Assembly (NCBI GenBank): GCA_024236235.1
Contig: JACKKV010000002.1
Span: 124,001-188,000 of the forward strand
Reading direction: 5' to 3'
From: Novosphingobium sp.
Lineage (GTDB): Bacteria; Pseudomonadota; Alphaproteobacteria; Sphingomonadales; Sphingomonadaceae
Length of the DNA stretch: 64,000 nt
In this document: piece by piece, positions 34,546 to 44,605 of the stretch
Layout: each line of letters begins with the position of its first letter
Numbering within the stretch: position 1 is the stretch's first letter
Made by a program: the position numbers and the translations under genes
The notes under the pieces: model-generated
Databases searched by the model: none
The model's input: the letters and a program-made list of their open reading frames with translations, nothing else
What the model was told of the DNA's origin: nothing

Positions 34546-34944
34546 ATGGACCAGCTTTTCCAACACGCCGCGATCACGCATGGCATCACTGTCCGGGTGG
34601 CGGTGAATTTCCTGCCGGAACAATCGCATATCGAAGCGGGTAAATGGTTCTGGGTCTATCATATCCGGATCGAGAACGGCTCTGCCGATACGGTGCAGCT
34701 GGTCAGCCGTCACTGGCGGATCACGGACGGGCGCGGCATGATCAACCTTGTCGATGGCGATGGGGTGGTGGGCGAACAGCCGGTGCTGCGCCCGGGGCAA
34801 AGCCATGACTATGTGTCCGGCTGCCCGTTGACCACGGCGCACGGCAGCATGGAAGGGCATTACACCTTCCGCAGCACCAGCGGCAAAGTGCTGGAGGTTG
34901 CGATCCCCTTCTTCCCGCTCGCCGCCCCGGCCACGGCGGATTAG
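34546..34944 (+). CDS. apaG: ApaG domain protein
   Basis: A 132-residue protein forming one ApaG (DUF525) fibronectin-like domain, with the signature FWVYHIRIEN, QLVSRHWRITDG and the glycine-rich ending GSMEGHY. The role is uncertain; enterobacterial ApaG has been linked to Co2+ resistance and Mg2+ efflux and to hydrolysis of dinucleoside polyphosphates. It converges on the RDHSWG gene with six bases between the stop codons. Confidence 0.93.
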   Translation: MDQLFQHAAITHGITVRVAVNFLPEQSHIEAGKWFWVYHIRIENGSADTVQLVSRHWRITDGRGMINLVDGDGVVGEQPVLRPGQSHDYVSGCPLTTAHGSMEGHYTFRSTSGKVLEVAIPFFPLAAPATAD

Positions 34945-34950
34945 GCGGGG

Positions 34951-35880
34951 CTAACGCCCGAAGCGGGTGACGTAATCCTTCGCGAAGTCGTGGTAATTCT
35001 TGTTCCAGCAGAATTCGCACCAGCCTACGCCCGGCTGCCCGTCAATCTCCAGCACCAGCCCCGCTTCGTTCAGCCAGATCATCGGATCGTAATCCAGCTG
35101 GATGTTGCCCAGGGCGGTGCTGTCCACCGTGACCTTGCGGCCATCCTCATCCGTGATTCGCGCGACTAAGGCCTTGTGCATCATCTGGTCGTCATAAGTG
35201 ATGTCGTAATCGAATTCGGCCACATGGCTCATCCTGCCATCCTTCCACAGGAAGCCGCGCAATAGTCTGCGTCCGAAGGAGAGCATTTCGAAGACGTGAA
35301 TCGAGACATCGCCGTTGGTCGCATGGAACCATTTGTAATGCTGGTTCAGGCCCCACACGCGCGGGCCCCAGCTGTGATCGCGGATCAGGAAACCTTCATG
35401 ATGATAGGCTTTGCCGTCAATCGTGAAGTCGGCCACCAGCCGTCCATGCTGTTCGGTGCGGTTATTGCCGTAATAGGGCGGATTGCCGCCCGGATGCATA
35501 CTGAAGGCGTAGGGCGGGTGTGTGGCTGCGAACCGGCCGGTGAAGGTGAAGCGTTCGCCCTGCCAGCCGATATCGACCACCTTGTGCGGTTCCACCACCG
35601 CCATGGACAGCTGCTTCATGCGCAGATCTTCGAAACGCGCATCGGGGCTGGTCCGTTCCTCGAAGGTTTCGTGAATCTCCTCGGCAATGCCGGGACCGAA
35701 GATCGAGGCACGTCCCTTGCCGTCGCCATTGGCGCGGATGCTGGGATAGATGAAGCCGACCAGACCATGTTCGGGCATCAGCAGCATATGCGCCAGCGAT
35801 TCCCGCTCGCCCTCCGCCAGCTTGTGGCGCAAACCGTGTTCGGCCGGGAATTCTGCGGATTGGCGGGTCAGGTCGTTCAT
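34951..35880 (-). CDS. Lipocalin-like RDHSWG-motif protein (DUF7064/7065-like), paralog 2
   Basis: A 309-residue soluble protein with RDHSWG at residues 167-172, followed by HYKWFHA, HVFEMLSFGRRLLRGFLWKDGR and GWCEFCWN near the C-terminus. It aligns along its length with the protein encoded at 3694-4677. No signal peptide is seen. ATG at 35880 follows GGGAGAG. A LysR-type gene is transcribed divergently from 36022, an arrangement in which the regulator often controls its neighbour. The function is unknown; a hydrophobic-ligand or isoprenoid-type substrate is inferred only from the CrtC-like motif. Confidence 0.72.
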   Translation of the reverse strand: MNDLTRQSAEFPAEHGLRHKLAEGERESLAHMLLMPEHGLVGFIYPSIRANGDGKGRASIFGPGIAEEIHETFEERTSPDARFEDLRMKQLSMAVVEPHKVVDIGWQGERFTFTGRFAATHPPYAFSMHPGGNPPYYGNNRTEQHGRLVADFTIDGKAYHHEGFLIRDHSWGPRVWGLNQHYKWFHATNGDVSIHVFEMLSFGRRLLRGFLWKDGRMSHVAEFDYDITYDDQMMHKALVARITDEDGRKVTVDSTALGNIQLDYDPMIWLNEAGLVLEIDGQPGVGWCEFCWNKNYHDFAKDYVTRFGR

Positions 35881-36021
35881 TCTGTCACTCTCCCAGGTCG
35901 GGCGCGCCGCAGTGGGCGTGATTGGCCTGGCCATTTGCTTGGCGAGCGCTGCCACGATGTCAAGTGCAACCGGGTTTCACGCTTTGTTGCCGCGCGCGCG
36001 CCGGGGGGATAAGGGGAGCCC

Positions 36022-36822
36022 ATGAAGCGGACTCACCTGCCCCTCAATGCCCTGCGCGTGTTCGACGCGGCGGCCCGGCACCTTTCGTTCACCCGCGCGG
36101 CGGACGAACTGGCGGTGACCCCGGCTGCGGTCGGCCAGCAGATCCGCGCGCTGGAAGATGCGCTGGGCGTGGTGCTGTTCCGCCGCACCTCCAAAGGGCT
36201 GGAACTGACGGATGAGGCGGCATCCGGGCTGGATCCGCTGCGCGAAGGCTTCCTCCATTTTGAGGAGGCGGTGCGCGCGATGCAGGCGGGGCAGGCCAGC
36301 CATCGCTATACGATTGCCGCGCCGCGCGATATTTTCGCGGCCTGGCTCGGCCCCGGGCTGGCAGGATTTCGCGCCGCGCATCCCGAAGTCAGCTTTGCGC
36401 TGGTCGATGAAGAGACGACCGATTTTACCGAAGCCAATCTGGACCTTGCCTTGCGCTGGGCGGAGGGACCGGGCGAACTGGAAGGGGTGATGCTGGGCAC
36501 GGCCCAGCGGGTCCGCGTGGCTGCTGACGGGGTGGATGGCCCGGCGATTCACTGGCCCGGCGACGGGGCAAGGGATGGTGAAGACAGCGCTTTCAGCGCG
36601 GCCGATGCGGGCCAGGCGCTGGCCGCCGCCGCGGCTGGCCTGGGTGTTGCGCGCGTACCGGCGCTGCTGGCGCAAAGCTGGATCGGGGATGGCCGGGTGC
36701 GGGCGCTGGGCGAGGCGGAGCCTTGCCGGCGGGCCTATTGGCTGGTTGCGCCCATGCCCCAGTGGCGGCAGAAAAAGGTCAAGGCGCTGGTCGCTCATCT
36801 GACGGAAACCGCCGGAGCATAG
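36022..36822 (+). CDS. LysR-family regulator, GcvA-like
   Basis: A 266-residue regulator. The N-terminus (LPLNALRVFDAAARHLSFTRAADELAVTPAAVGQQIRALE) is of the GcvA/AmpR type with the AVGQQI recognition helix. The effector domain is somewhat short. ATG at 36022 follows AGGGGAG. It is divergent from the RDHSWG gene with a 141-base shared promoter region. Confidence 0.88.
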   Translation: MKRTHLPLNALRVFDAAARHLSFTRAADELAVTPAAVGQQIRALEDALGVVLFRRTSKGLELTDEAASGLDPLREGFLHFEEAVRAMQAGQASHRYTIAAPRDIFAAWLGPGLAGFRAAHPEVSFALVDEETTDFTEANLDLALRWAEGPGELEGVMLGTAQRVRVAADGVDGPAIHWPGDGARDGEDSAFSAADAGQALAAAAAGLGVARVPALLAQSWIGDGRVRALGEAEPCRRAYWLVAPMPQWRQKKVKALVAHLTETAGA

Positions 36823-36841
36823 AATGCACTGTCTGGCGTGT

Positions 36842-37036
36842 CTATTCGGGCGCGCGCAACTGCGACCAGTCGCAATCAAGCGCGGGCGCGCTGTGCACCG
36901 TGCGCACGACTTCGCTCATGAACTGGCCAGCGCGGCGCCGGTGGCCGCATTCTTCCTCGGCATTGGGGGCGCTGAGCGCGAGGATCACCTCTTCACGCGC
37001 CTGCCTGAGGTATCGCGGAACATCTTTCGACTGCAT
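36842..37036 (-). CDS. Small hypothetical protein
   Basis: A 64-residue acidic-to-neutral protein beginning MQSKDVPRYLRQAREEVILAL. No membrane segment or known motif is recognised. ATG at 37036 is chosen because GGAGGG lies 7 bases upstream; the frame is open further but those codons overlap the GGDEF gene region without a ribosome-binding site. It lies downstream of the GGDEF gene on the same strand and converges on the LysR gene. Confidence 0.65.
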   Translation of the reverse strand: MQSKDVPRYLRQAREEVILALSAPNAEEECGHRRRAGQFMSEVVRTVHSAPALDCDWSQLRAPE

Positions 37037-37197
37037 GGTTTTGCCCTCCATCGCCGTGATGGCGCCGGTTACCGGGCTGGCCAGCGGGGGGGAATTGGGG
37101 TCAGCCCGGCCCGACGCAACATGGTTTATAACACCTTGCGGCGAGTCGCGCCAAACGCGTTTTTGCGTATGCGAAGCACACAAGCCTTGGAAACACG

Positions 37198-38112
37198 TCA
37201 GTTTGGTGCGATGCGACGACATTCCATCGAGCCGGAATCCACCTCCAGCCGGTTGCGCCCCTTCGCCTTGGCGAGAAACAGTGCGATTTCGGCGCGCTTG
37301 ATCACCACATCCAGGCAGGCGCCGATCTCGGCCAGCCCCGCGCTGGCGGTCAGCGTCACGCCCCGGCCATTTTCCGTCCGGCCCGCCTGCGCCAGCGTAT
37401 CAATCACCGTCTGGCAGGCGTCTTCGGCTTCGGCGCAACCTGTGCCCGGCATCAAGACGCCCAGCGTTTCGCCGCCAATGCGCGAGACGATATGTTCGCG
37501 GCGCAGCGATTTGCGCAGCAGGTCAGCAAAGGCCAGCAACACGCGATCACCGTTGCGCTGGCCAAAGCGCATGTTGATCGCCTTGAAATGGTCGATCTTG
37601 AAGATTGCCAGATGCCCGCCGATCTGCCTGCCGGTGATATATCGCAGCATTTCGATAAAAGCCTTGCGATTGGTGAGGCCAGTCAGCGGATCAGTCAGTT
37701 CGGCGGCGAACAGCCGGTCCTCCAGCGCCTTGCGCTCGTCAATATTGCGCATGATCGAAAGGGCGCCGTAAATCCGGCTGGCCCCGTCGCGCAGAGAACG
37801 GATCTGGATTTCGAACCAGCGTTCTTCCTCCCCGCGCGTGAGGGCAGGGAATTCCAGCCAGCCTTCGTGCGGCCTGCCGCGAATGGCGGCGTCATGTTCG
37901 GCGCGAAGTTCCTCGGCGCGGGCGGGGTGAACGAGGTCCAGCAGATGCGGGCCGATCAGCATGGCGGGAACGGCAAAGCCCAGCTGTTCGATCGCAGGGG
38001 AGGCATGGAGGATGTAGCCCGCCCGGTCCGTCTTGATGATGATGTCGCTCGTCGTTTCCGCGAGCAGGCGATAGAGCGCCGACCGCTCTTTCAAAGTGAA
38101 CTTCATGCCCAT
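37198..38112 (-). CDS. PAS-GGDEF protein with degenerate active site
   Basis: The 304-residue protein has a PAS domain (about 10-125) joined to a GGDEF domain (about 138-295) by the usual DPLTGLTNR signature. The catalytic features are altered: the loop reads GGETL (213-217) in place of GG[D/E]EF, the first metal aspartate of the FDIDHFK motif is Lys172 (FKIDHFK), and the RxxD inhibitory site reads RREH. Diguanylate cyclase activity is therefore unlikely; a sensory or partner-binding role is more probable. It has no membrane segment. ATG at 38112 or 38106 are both possible. Confidence 0.85.
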   Translation of the reverse strand: MGMKFTLKERSALYRLLAETTSDIIIKTDRAGYILHASPAIEQLGFAVPAMLIGPHLLDLVHPARAEELRAEHDAAIRGRPHEGWLEFPALTRGEEERWFEIQIRSLRDGASRIYGALSIMRNIDERKALEDRLFAAELTDPLTGLTNRKAFIEMLRYITGRQIGGHLAIFKIDHFKAINMRFGQRNGDRVLLAFADLLRKSLRREHIVSRIGGETLGVLMPGTGCAEAEDACQTVIDTLAQAGRTENGRGVTLTASAGLAEIGACLDVVIKRAEIALFLAKAKGRNRLEVDSGSMECRRIAPN

Positions 38113-38149
38113 TGCCGTCAGCCCCCGAACGACAGTTGATCCCCCGCGT

Positions 38150-38383
38150 TAGCTAACCCCTAGCCAGCGCATGGCCGCAACATTGTCCGGAAAGCCATTA
38201 CAAACCATATTTTCGAATAAAAATCAAACAACGTGAACTTTATTCATCAATCTGGTAAATTAAAATGACTAACTGGATAATTATTTGCGAATCCATTAAC
38301 TATATTTATCGGTGGAAAACTCTGTGAGTCCAGAAAATTGTGATCTTGACGGCAGAAAATATGCAGGAATGTCGGGGTAATGC
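38150..38383. other. AT-rich intergenic island
   Basis: This stretch is far richer in A+T than its surroundings: bases 38221-38280 contain 16 G or C in 60. It holds no open frame with a ribosome-binding site, and two GANTC sites (38289-38293 and 38326-38330). It is presumably the promoter of the GGDEF gene and a likely target for an AT-binding regulator such as MucR. Confidence 0.55.
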
Positions 38384-39073
38384 TTATAATTCCACCATGA
38401 TCCGGACCTTCTCCGGACTGGTGCCGAAGGCCACGGCGATTTCGGCGCGGCAGCGCGTCACGATCGCCTCCATTTCCGGATTGGCGGCGGCATGCAGCAG
38501 GTTCTGCTCCGAAACGCCGAGAGCAATCGCCAGGCCCGCCATGCGCGCGTCGACTGGTCGGGCGCGGCCCTGTTCCCAGGCCCAGACCGTGGGCTTGCTC
38601 ACCCCCAGCCGTTCGGCCAGCTGGGCAAGGGTGAGGCCGGCGTCCTTGCGCAGCCGCTGGATGCGGGCGCTCAATGCCTCATGCGCCAGCCCTTCCGGCA
38701 TGGCGGGCGCTGTGCCGCCAGTTTCGGCCTGCGCTTCCGGGTCCGGGGTGGCGAGGCTGCGCAATTGTGCGGCGCTGAGCGCGGCCGGGGACAGCGGTGC
38801 GGCGAAGCGGCAGCCGTACAGCCCGTCACTGGACCACACGATCTCGGCGCTGGTGCGGCCCGCTTCGGGCAGTTCGATGGCGATCGTCTCGCCCACGGGC
38901 AGCGTGCCCTGATAATCGAGCAGCAGCCCGGTGGCGGAAATATTGCGAACCAGAACCGGGGCTGCGGCGCGACCCGGCGCGCTTCCTTCAGTCGCCAGAA
39001 GCAGGGTGCGGCGCGGCGCACCGCGCGCATCGGCGGCGCCGTTCCTGTCTTCCAGATGGCCCTTGATCGGCAC
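38384..39073 (-). CDS. PilZ domain fused to XRE-type helix-turn-helix
   Basis: The 229-residue protein starts with a PilZ domain (about 15-95) that keeps both c-di-GMP-binding elements, an RxxxR (RGAPR) and NISATG (the [D/N]xSxxG motif). After a short linker comes an XRE/Cro helix-turn-helix (about 135-190, LRKDAGLTLAQLAERLGVSKPTVWAWEQG). The combination suggests a transcription factor whose DNA binding responds to c-di-GMP; this is inference from the domains. The start is GTG at 39073, set by AAGGAG 8 bases upstream. Confidence 0.85.
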   Translation of the reverse strand: MPIKGHLEDRNGAADARGAPRRTLLLATEGSAPGRAAAPVLVRNISATGLLLDYQGTLPVGETIAIELPEAGRTSAEIVWSSDGLYGCRFAAPLSPAALSAAQLRSLATPDPEAQAETGGTAPAMPEGLAHEALSARIQRLRKDAGLTLAQLAERLGVSKPTVWAWEQGRARPVDARMAGLAIALGVSEQNLLHAAANPEMEAIVTRCRAEIAVAFGTSPEKVRIMVEL

Positions 39074-39199
39074 GGACTCGTCTCCTTCGCGTGGAGAGCG
39101 GAGCCTGCTGTGCAGTGGTTAAGACGAGGTTAGCGTGTCGCTCAGCCGCGCCGCTTTTGCGGCGGGCGGTGGCGGCGCGCCCGAACGGTGCGCCTGACC

Positions 39200-39556
39200 T
39201 CAGGCAGCGGCCCGGTTTCCGGTCAGCTCGACCGCGAACAGGTTCTGGTCATCCTCGCGCGGGGGGGTGCCGTCGAAATCGGGCAACGGGACAAAGCCTT
39301 CTTCCCGCAGCCGCACGCCGGACAGCCCCGCGAGCTTGAAATGGCCCAGCCGCCGTTCTTCCAGCGAACGCCAGTTCTTGGCCGCGTTGAAGGCGCTGAT
39401 GTAAAGGTCGCCATGGCGCATGAAGAGCATGTGCGGGGCCAGCACCATTTCGGCGCCGTTGTAGCGCGCGCAGATCAGGCGCTGGCGCGCGATGGCCTCG
39501 ATCACGATCTTCTCGGGCGCGATGGCCTGAGGCGGAAGGTCTGAAATTTGCTGCAT
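39200..39556 (-). CDS. Stand-alone WYL-like domain protein
   Basis: A 118-residue protein whose core (EAIARQRLICARYNGAEMVLAPHMLFMRHGDLYI) has the strand pattern of WYL domains, which sense ligands or nucleic acid in transcription factors; no helix-turn-helix is attached. The WYL triad itself is replaced here (HGDLYI). The ATG at 39556 has no clear Shine-Dalgarno. It lies upstream of the PilZ-XRE gene on the same strand with a 126-base gap. The domain assignment is tentative. Confidence 0.6.
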   Translation of the reverse strand: MQQISDLPPQAIAPEKIVIEAIARQRLICARYNGAEMVLAPHMLFMRHGDLYISAFNAAKNWRSLEERRLGHFKLAGLSGVRLREEGFVPLPDFDGTPPREDDQNLFAVELTGNRAAA

Positions 39557-39939
39557 TGCAACATAATGGCGTGAGGGGGTCGTAATCGCAAGAGGTAAAA
39601 AGCCTTTGGTTGCTCGATTTTCCGTCCCGTGGCAGTCAGACAGCGCCTTGACCGGCCTCCCGCTTTAGCCTAGGGGCGCGCTCAACCGAGGGCGACGACG
39701 GTCGTCCTTGGCCCTTATACAGCTGAACATTGGCGGATTTGTCCCGGTTTCGGGGCGCCCGGCAAAGTAACCCGGCATCATTCGGGTGGAGCGATTCGGC
39801 CTGTCCCTGCATGTGCAGGGCTCTCGCGCCCCGGTCGGCCCTGTGCCGGTCGCGGTTTTCCGGAGCATCTCCGGCCACGCGGGAAACAGGGCGCTTCCTT
39901 CACCTGGCCATGCTGCCACTGACAAGGTGAAGAGATTTA
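39557..39939 (+). promoter_or_regulatory. Leader and promoter region of the str operon
   Basis: No gene is supported in these 383 bases. They contain a promoter candidate (39648-39676), a GACGAC/GTCGTC palindrome near 39691 and a long-range GCAGGGC / GCCCTGTGC hairpin at about 39813-39845 in the rpsL leader, which might be regulatory. Confidence 0.5.
39648..39676 (+). promoter_or_regulatory. Candidate promoter of rpsL-rpsG-fusA-tuf
   Basis: TTGACC (39648-39653) and TAGGGG (39671-39676) are spaced by exactly 17 bases and followed by CGCGC. The -10 is weak, but a TA(A/G)GGGCGCG pattern recurs upstream of rplO. Confidence 0.4.
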
Positions 39940-40311
39940 ATGCCCACTATCAATCAGCTGGTCCGCAAGGGCCGTGTTCCGCAGAAGGCCAAGAGCAAGG
40001 TCCCTGCGATGGAACAGAACCCGCAGAAGCGCGGCGTGTGCACGCGCGTCTACACCACCACGCCGAAGAAGCCGAACTCGGCGCTGCGCAAGGTGGCCAA
40101 GGTCCGCCTGACCAACCAGCGCGAAGTCATCAGCTACATTCCGGGCGAGGGGCACAACCTTCAGGAACACTCCGTCGTCCTGATCCGCGGCGGCCGTGTG
40201 CGCGACCTTCCCGGCGTGCGCTATCATGTGCTGCGCGGCGTGCTTGACACGCAGGGTGTGAAGGACCGCAAGCAGAGCCGTTCCAAATACGGCGCCAAGC
40301 GGCCGAAGTGA
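39940..40311 (+). CDS. rpsL: 30S ribosomal protein S12
   Basis: The 123-residue S12 is complete, from PTINQLVRKGR to the basic tail SRSKYGAKRPK. The decoding-site loop TTPKKPNSALRKVAKVRL is wild-type, with Lys in both streptomycin-relevant positions (PKKPNS and GRVRDLPGVRYH neighbourhood). It is the first gene of the str operon. ATG at 39940 follows AAGGTGAAGAG. Confidence 0.98.
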   Translation: MPTINQLVRKGRVPQKAKSKVPAMEQNPQKRGVCTRVYTTTPKKPNSALRKVAKVRLTNQREVISYIPGEGHNLQEHSVVLIRGGRVRDLPGVRYHVLRGVLDTQGVKDRKQSRSKYGAKRPK

Positions 40312-40330
40312 TCCGTCCGGGGGACGGGTC

Positions 40331-40368
40331 ATCCTGAAAAGATCGTCATGAACGATCTTGTTCAGGAT
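40331..40368. repeat. REP-like palindrome A between rpsL and rpsG
   Basis: ATCCTGAA AAGATCGT, loop CATGA, ACGATCTT G TTCAGGAT gives a 16-bp stem with one bulge, 20 bases after the rpsL stop. Read on the minus strand it begins ATCCTGAACAAG and ends TTCAGGATGAC, the same core as the element at 40432. The type resembles dispersed palindromes common in sphingomonad genomes. Confidence 0.6.
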
Positions 40369-40431
40369 CCATCCCTCCCCAGGATTTGAGGTATCGCAAG
40401 TTTACATGCGGCTGACCCGGCCTCCCGATGG

Positions 40432-40455
40432 CCCTGAAACAAGTTCAGGGTGACG
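40432..40455. repeat. REP-like palindrome B between rpsL and rpsG
   Basis: CCCTGAA, loop ACAAG, TTCAGGG, followed by TGACG. It shares the CCTGAA-ACAAG-TTCAGG-TGAC core with element A in the opposite orientation. Confidence 0.6.
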
Positions 40456-40505
40456 ATTGAGGGAAGGGCAGGCCAGGCCGGCGAAATAAAGAAGGAATTA
40501 GCGAC

Positions 40506-40976
40506 ATGTCACGTCGTCGTCGTCCCGAGAAGCGGGAAATCCTGCCCGATCCCAAGTTTGGTGATCAGGTGCTGTCGAAATTCATGAACAACCTCATGCT
40601 GGACGGCAAGAAGTCCACAGCCGAACGCATCGTCTATGGTGCGCTTGAAACGGTGGAAGCCAAGGCCAAGGCCGATCCGATTCAGATGTTCCACGATGCG
40701 CTGAACAACATCAAGCCGCAGATCGAGGTCCGCAGCCGCCGCGTTGGCGGCGCCACTTACCAGGTGCCGGTCGAGGTCCGCCCCGAGCGTGCCCAGGCCC
40801 TGGCCATCCGCTGGCTGATCAGCGCTGCCCGCGGCCGCGCCGAAACCACCATGTCGGCCCGTCTGTCGGGCGAACTGATGGATGCGGCCAACAATCGCGG
40901 CAATGCCGTGAAGAAGCGCGAAGACACGCATCGCATGGCCGACGCCAACCGCGCCTTCAGCCATTACCGCTGGTAA
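40506..40976 (+). CDS. rpsG: 30S ribosomal protein S7
   Basis: The 156-residue S7 is complete (SRRRRPEKREILPDPKFGD to HRMADANRAFSHYRW) and is a primary binder of the 16S rRNA 3' domain and, in enterobacteria, the translational repressor of the str operon. The 194-base gap from rpsL holds two palindromes, so coupling to rpsL is looser than usual. Confidence 0.98.
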   Translation: MSRRRRPEKREILPDPKFGDQVLSKFMNNLMLDGKKSTAERIVYGALETVEAKAKADPIQMFHDALNNIKPQIEVRSRRVGGATYQVPVEVRPERAQALAIRWLISAARGRAETTMSARLSGELMDAANNRGNAVKKREDTHRMADANRAFSHYRW

Positions 40977-41065
40977 GCGCGGGGCGGCCTGTCATCTGGC
41001 CGTCACATTGACAAACCTATGGGGAGGCCCGTTTCGCCTCCCCTGACTGAACCGAGGAAACCACC

Positions 41066-43159
<2,094 letters not shown>

Positions 43160-43249
43160 GCGGCAAGTTCCGTCTAGGGGCGGCGCCTGATTCAGCGGGT
43201 GCCGCTTTTCCCGCAAGTATCAAGACACGAGAAACAGAGGTTTAGAGAA

Positions 43250-44440
43250 ATGGCGAAAGCTAAGTTTGAGCGGAACAAGCCGCACTGCAACATTGGCACC
43301 ATCGGTCACGTCGACCACGGCAAGACCACGCTGACGGCCGCGATCACCAAGGTGATGGCCGAAGTGAACGGCGGTACCGCCGTTGATTTCGCGAACATCG
43401 ACAAGGCGCCGGAAGAGCGCGAGCGCGGGATCACGATTTCGACCGCGCACGTCGAATATGAAACCGCCAAGCGCCACTATGCGCATGTCGACTGCCCCGG
43501 CCACGCTGACTATGTGAAGAACATGATCACCGGCGCCGCGCAGATGGACGGCGCGATCCTGGTCGTGAACGCCGCTGACGGCCCGATGCCGCAGACCCGC
43601 GAACACATCCTGCTCGCCCGCCAGGTCGGCGTGCCCGCACTGGTCGTCTACATGAACAAGGTCGACCAGGTCGATGACGAGGAAATCCTCGAACTCGTCG
43701 AACTGGAAGTGCGCGAACTGCTTTCCAGCTACGATTTCCCGGGTGACGATATTCCGATCGTCAAGGGTTCGGCTCTGGCCGCGCTCGAAGGCCGCGACGA
43801 TGAGATCGGCAAGAACTCGATCATCGCCCTGATGGACGCGGTTGACGAATTCATCCCGCAGCCTGACCGTCCTGTCGACAAGCCCTTCCTGATGCCGATC
43901 GAAGACGTGTTCTCGATCTCGGGCCGCGGTACCGTGGTGACCGGCCGTATCGAAACCGGGATCGTCAATGTTGGCGACGAAGTTGAAATCGTCGGCATCA
44001 AGGACACCAAGAAGACCACCGTCACCGGCGTGGAAATGTTCCGCAAGCTGCTGGATCGTGGTGAAGCTGGCGACAATGTCGGCGCCCTGATCCGTGGCGT
44101 CGCCCGTGAAGAGGTCGAGCGTGGCCAGGTGCTCTGCAAGCCCGGTTCGGTCAGCCCGCACACCGAGTTCAGCGCCGAAGTCTACGTGCTGTCGAAGGAC
44201 GAAGGTGGCCGTCACACGCCGTTCTTCGCCAACTACCGCCCGCAGTTCTACTTCCGCACCACTGACGTGACCGGCGAAGTGATCCTTCCCGAAGGCACCG
44301 AAATGGTGATGCCGGGTGACAACGTGACCATCGGCGTCAAGCTGATTGCTCCGATCGCGATGGACGAAGGTCTGCGCTTCGCTATTCGCGAAGGTGGCCG
44401 TACCGTCGGTTCGGGGGTTGTCAGCAAGATCACGAAGTAA
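43250..44440 (+). CDS. tuf: Elongation factor Tu
   Basis: A 396-residue EF-Tu with GTPase motifs GHVDHGKTT, DCPGHADY and NKVDQVDD and complete domains II and III ending VGSGVVSKITK. It delivers aminoacyl-tRNA to the ribosome. ATG at 43250 (MAKAKFERNKPHCN) is the conserved start; the frame is open 51 bases further upstream. It ends the str operon; a terminator-like hairpin follows. Confidence 0.98.
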   Translation: MAKAKFERNKPHCNIGTIGHVDHGKTTLTAAITKVMAEVNGGTAVDFANIDKAPEERERGITISTAHVEYETAKRHYAHVDCPGHADYVKNMITGAAQMDGAILVVNAADGPMPQTREHILLARQVGVPALVVYMNKVDQVDDEEILELVELEVRELLSSYDFPGDDIPIVKGSALAALEGRDDEIGKNSIIALMDAVDEFIPQPDRPVDKPFLMPIEDVFSISGRGTVVTGRIETGIVNVGDEVEIVGIKDTKKTTVTGVEMFRKLLDRGEAGDNVGALIRGVAREEVERGQVLCKPGSVSPHTEFSAEVYVLSKDEGGRHTPFFANYRPQFYFRTTDVTGEVILPEGTEMVMPGDNVTIGVKLIAPIAMDEGLRFAIREGGRTVGSGVVSKITK

Positions 44441-44496
44441 TATAGGCGCCGCGCGGGCCGGGTCCTTATCAGGATTCGGCCTGCCGGAATTTTGGG

Positions 44497-44556
44497 GGCC
44501 GCCCCTTCCCGGACACTTCGCAAGAAGGTTTGGTGAGGCGGGGCGGTCTCTTGTTT
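44497..44556 (+). terminator. Terminator-like hairpin after tuf
   Basis: GGCCGCCCC (44497-44505) can pair with GGGGCGGTC (44540-44548) over nine positions around a long partly structured loop, followed by TCTTGTTTTA. It separates the str and S10 operons. The long loop makes it less certain than a compact terminator. Confidence 0.5.
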
Positions 44557-44605
44557 TATGGAAGATTTTCGGATCTTCCCGGCTCTTTCGCATCGGTAGT
44601 TGGAC

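Noticed and set aside
39636..39930. Several short frames on both strands in the rpsL leader.
   Set aside because: They overlap one another, lack ribosome-binding sites and lie in the expected promoter/leader region.
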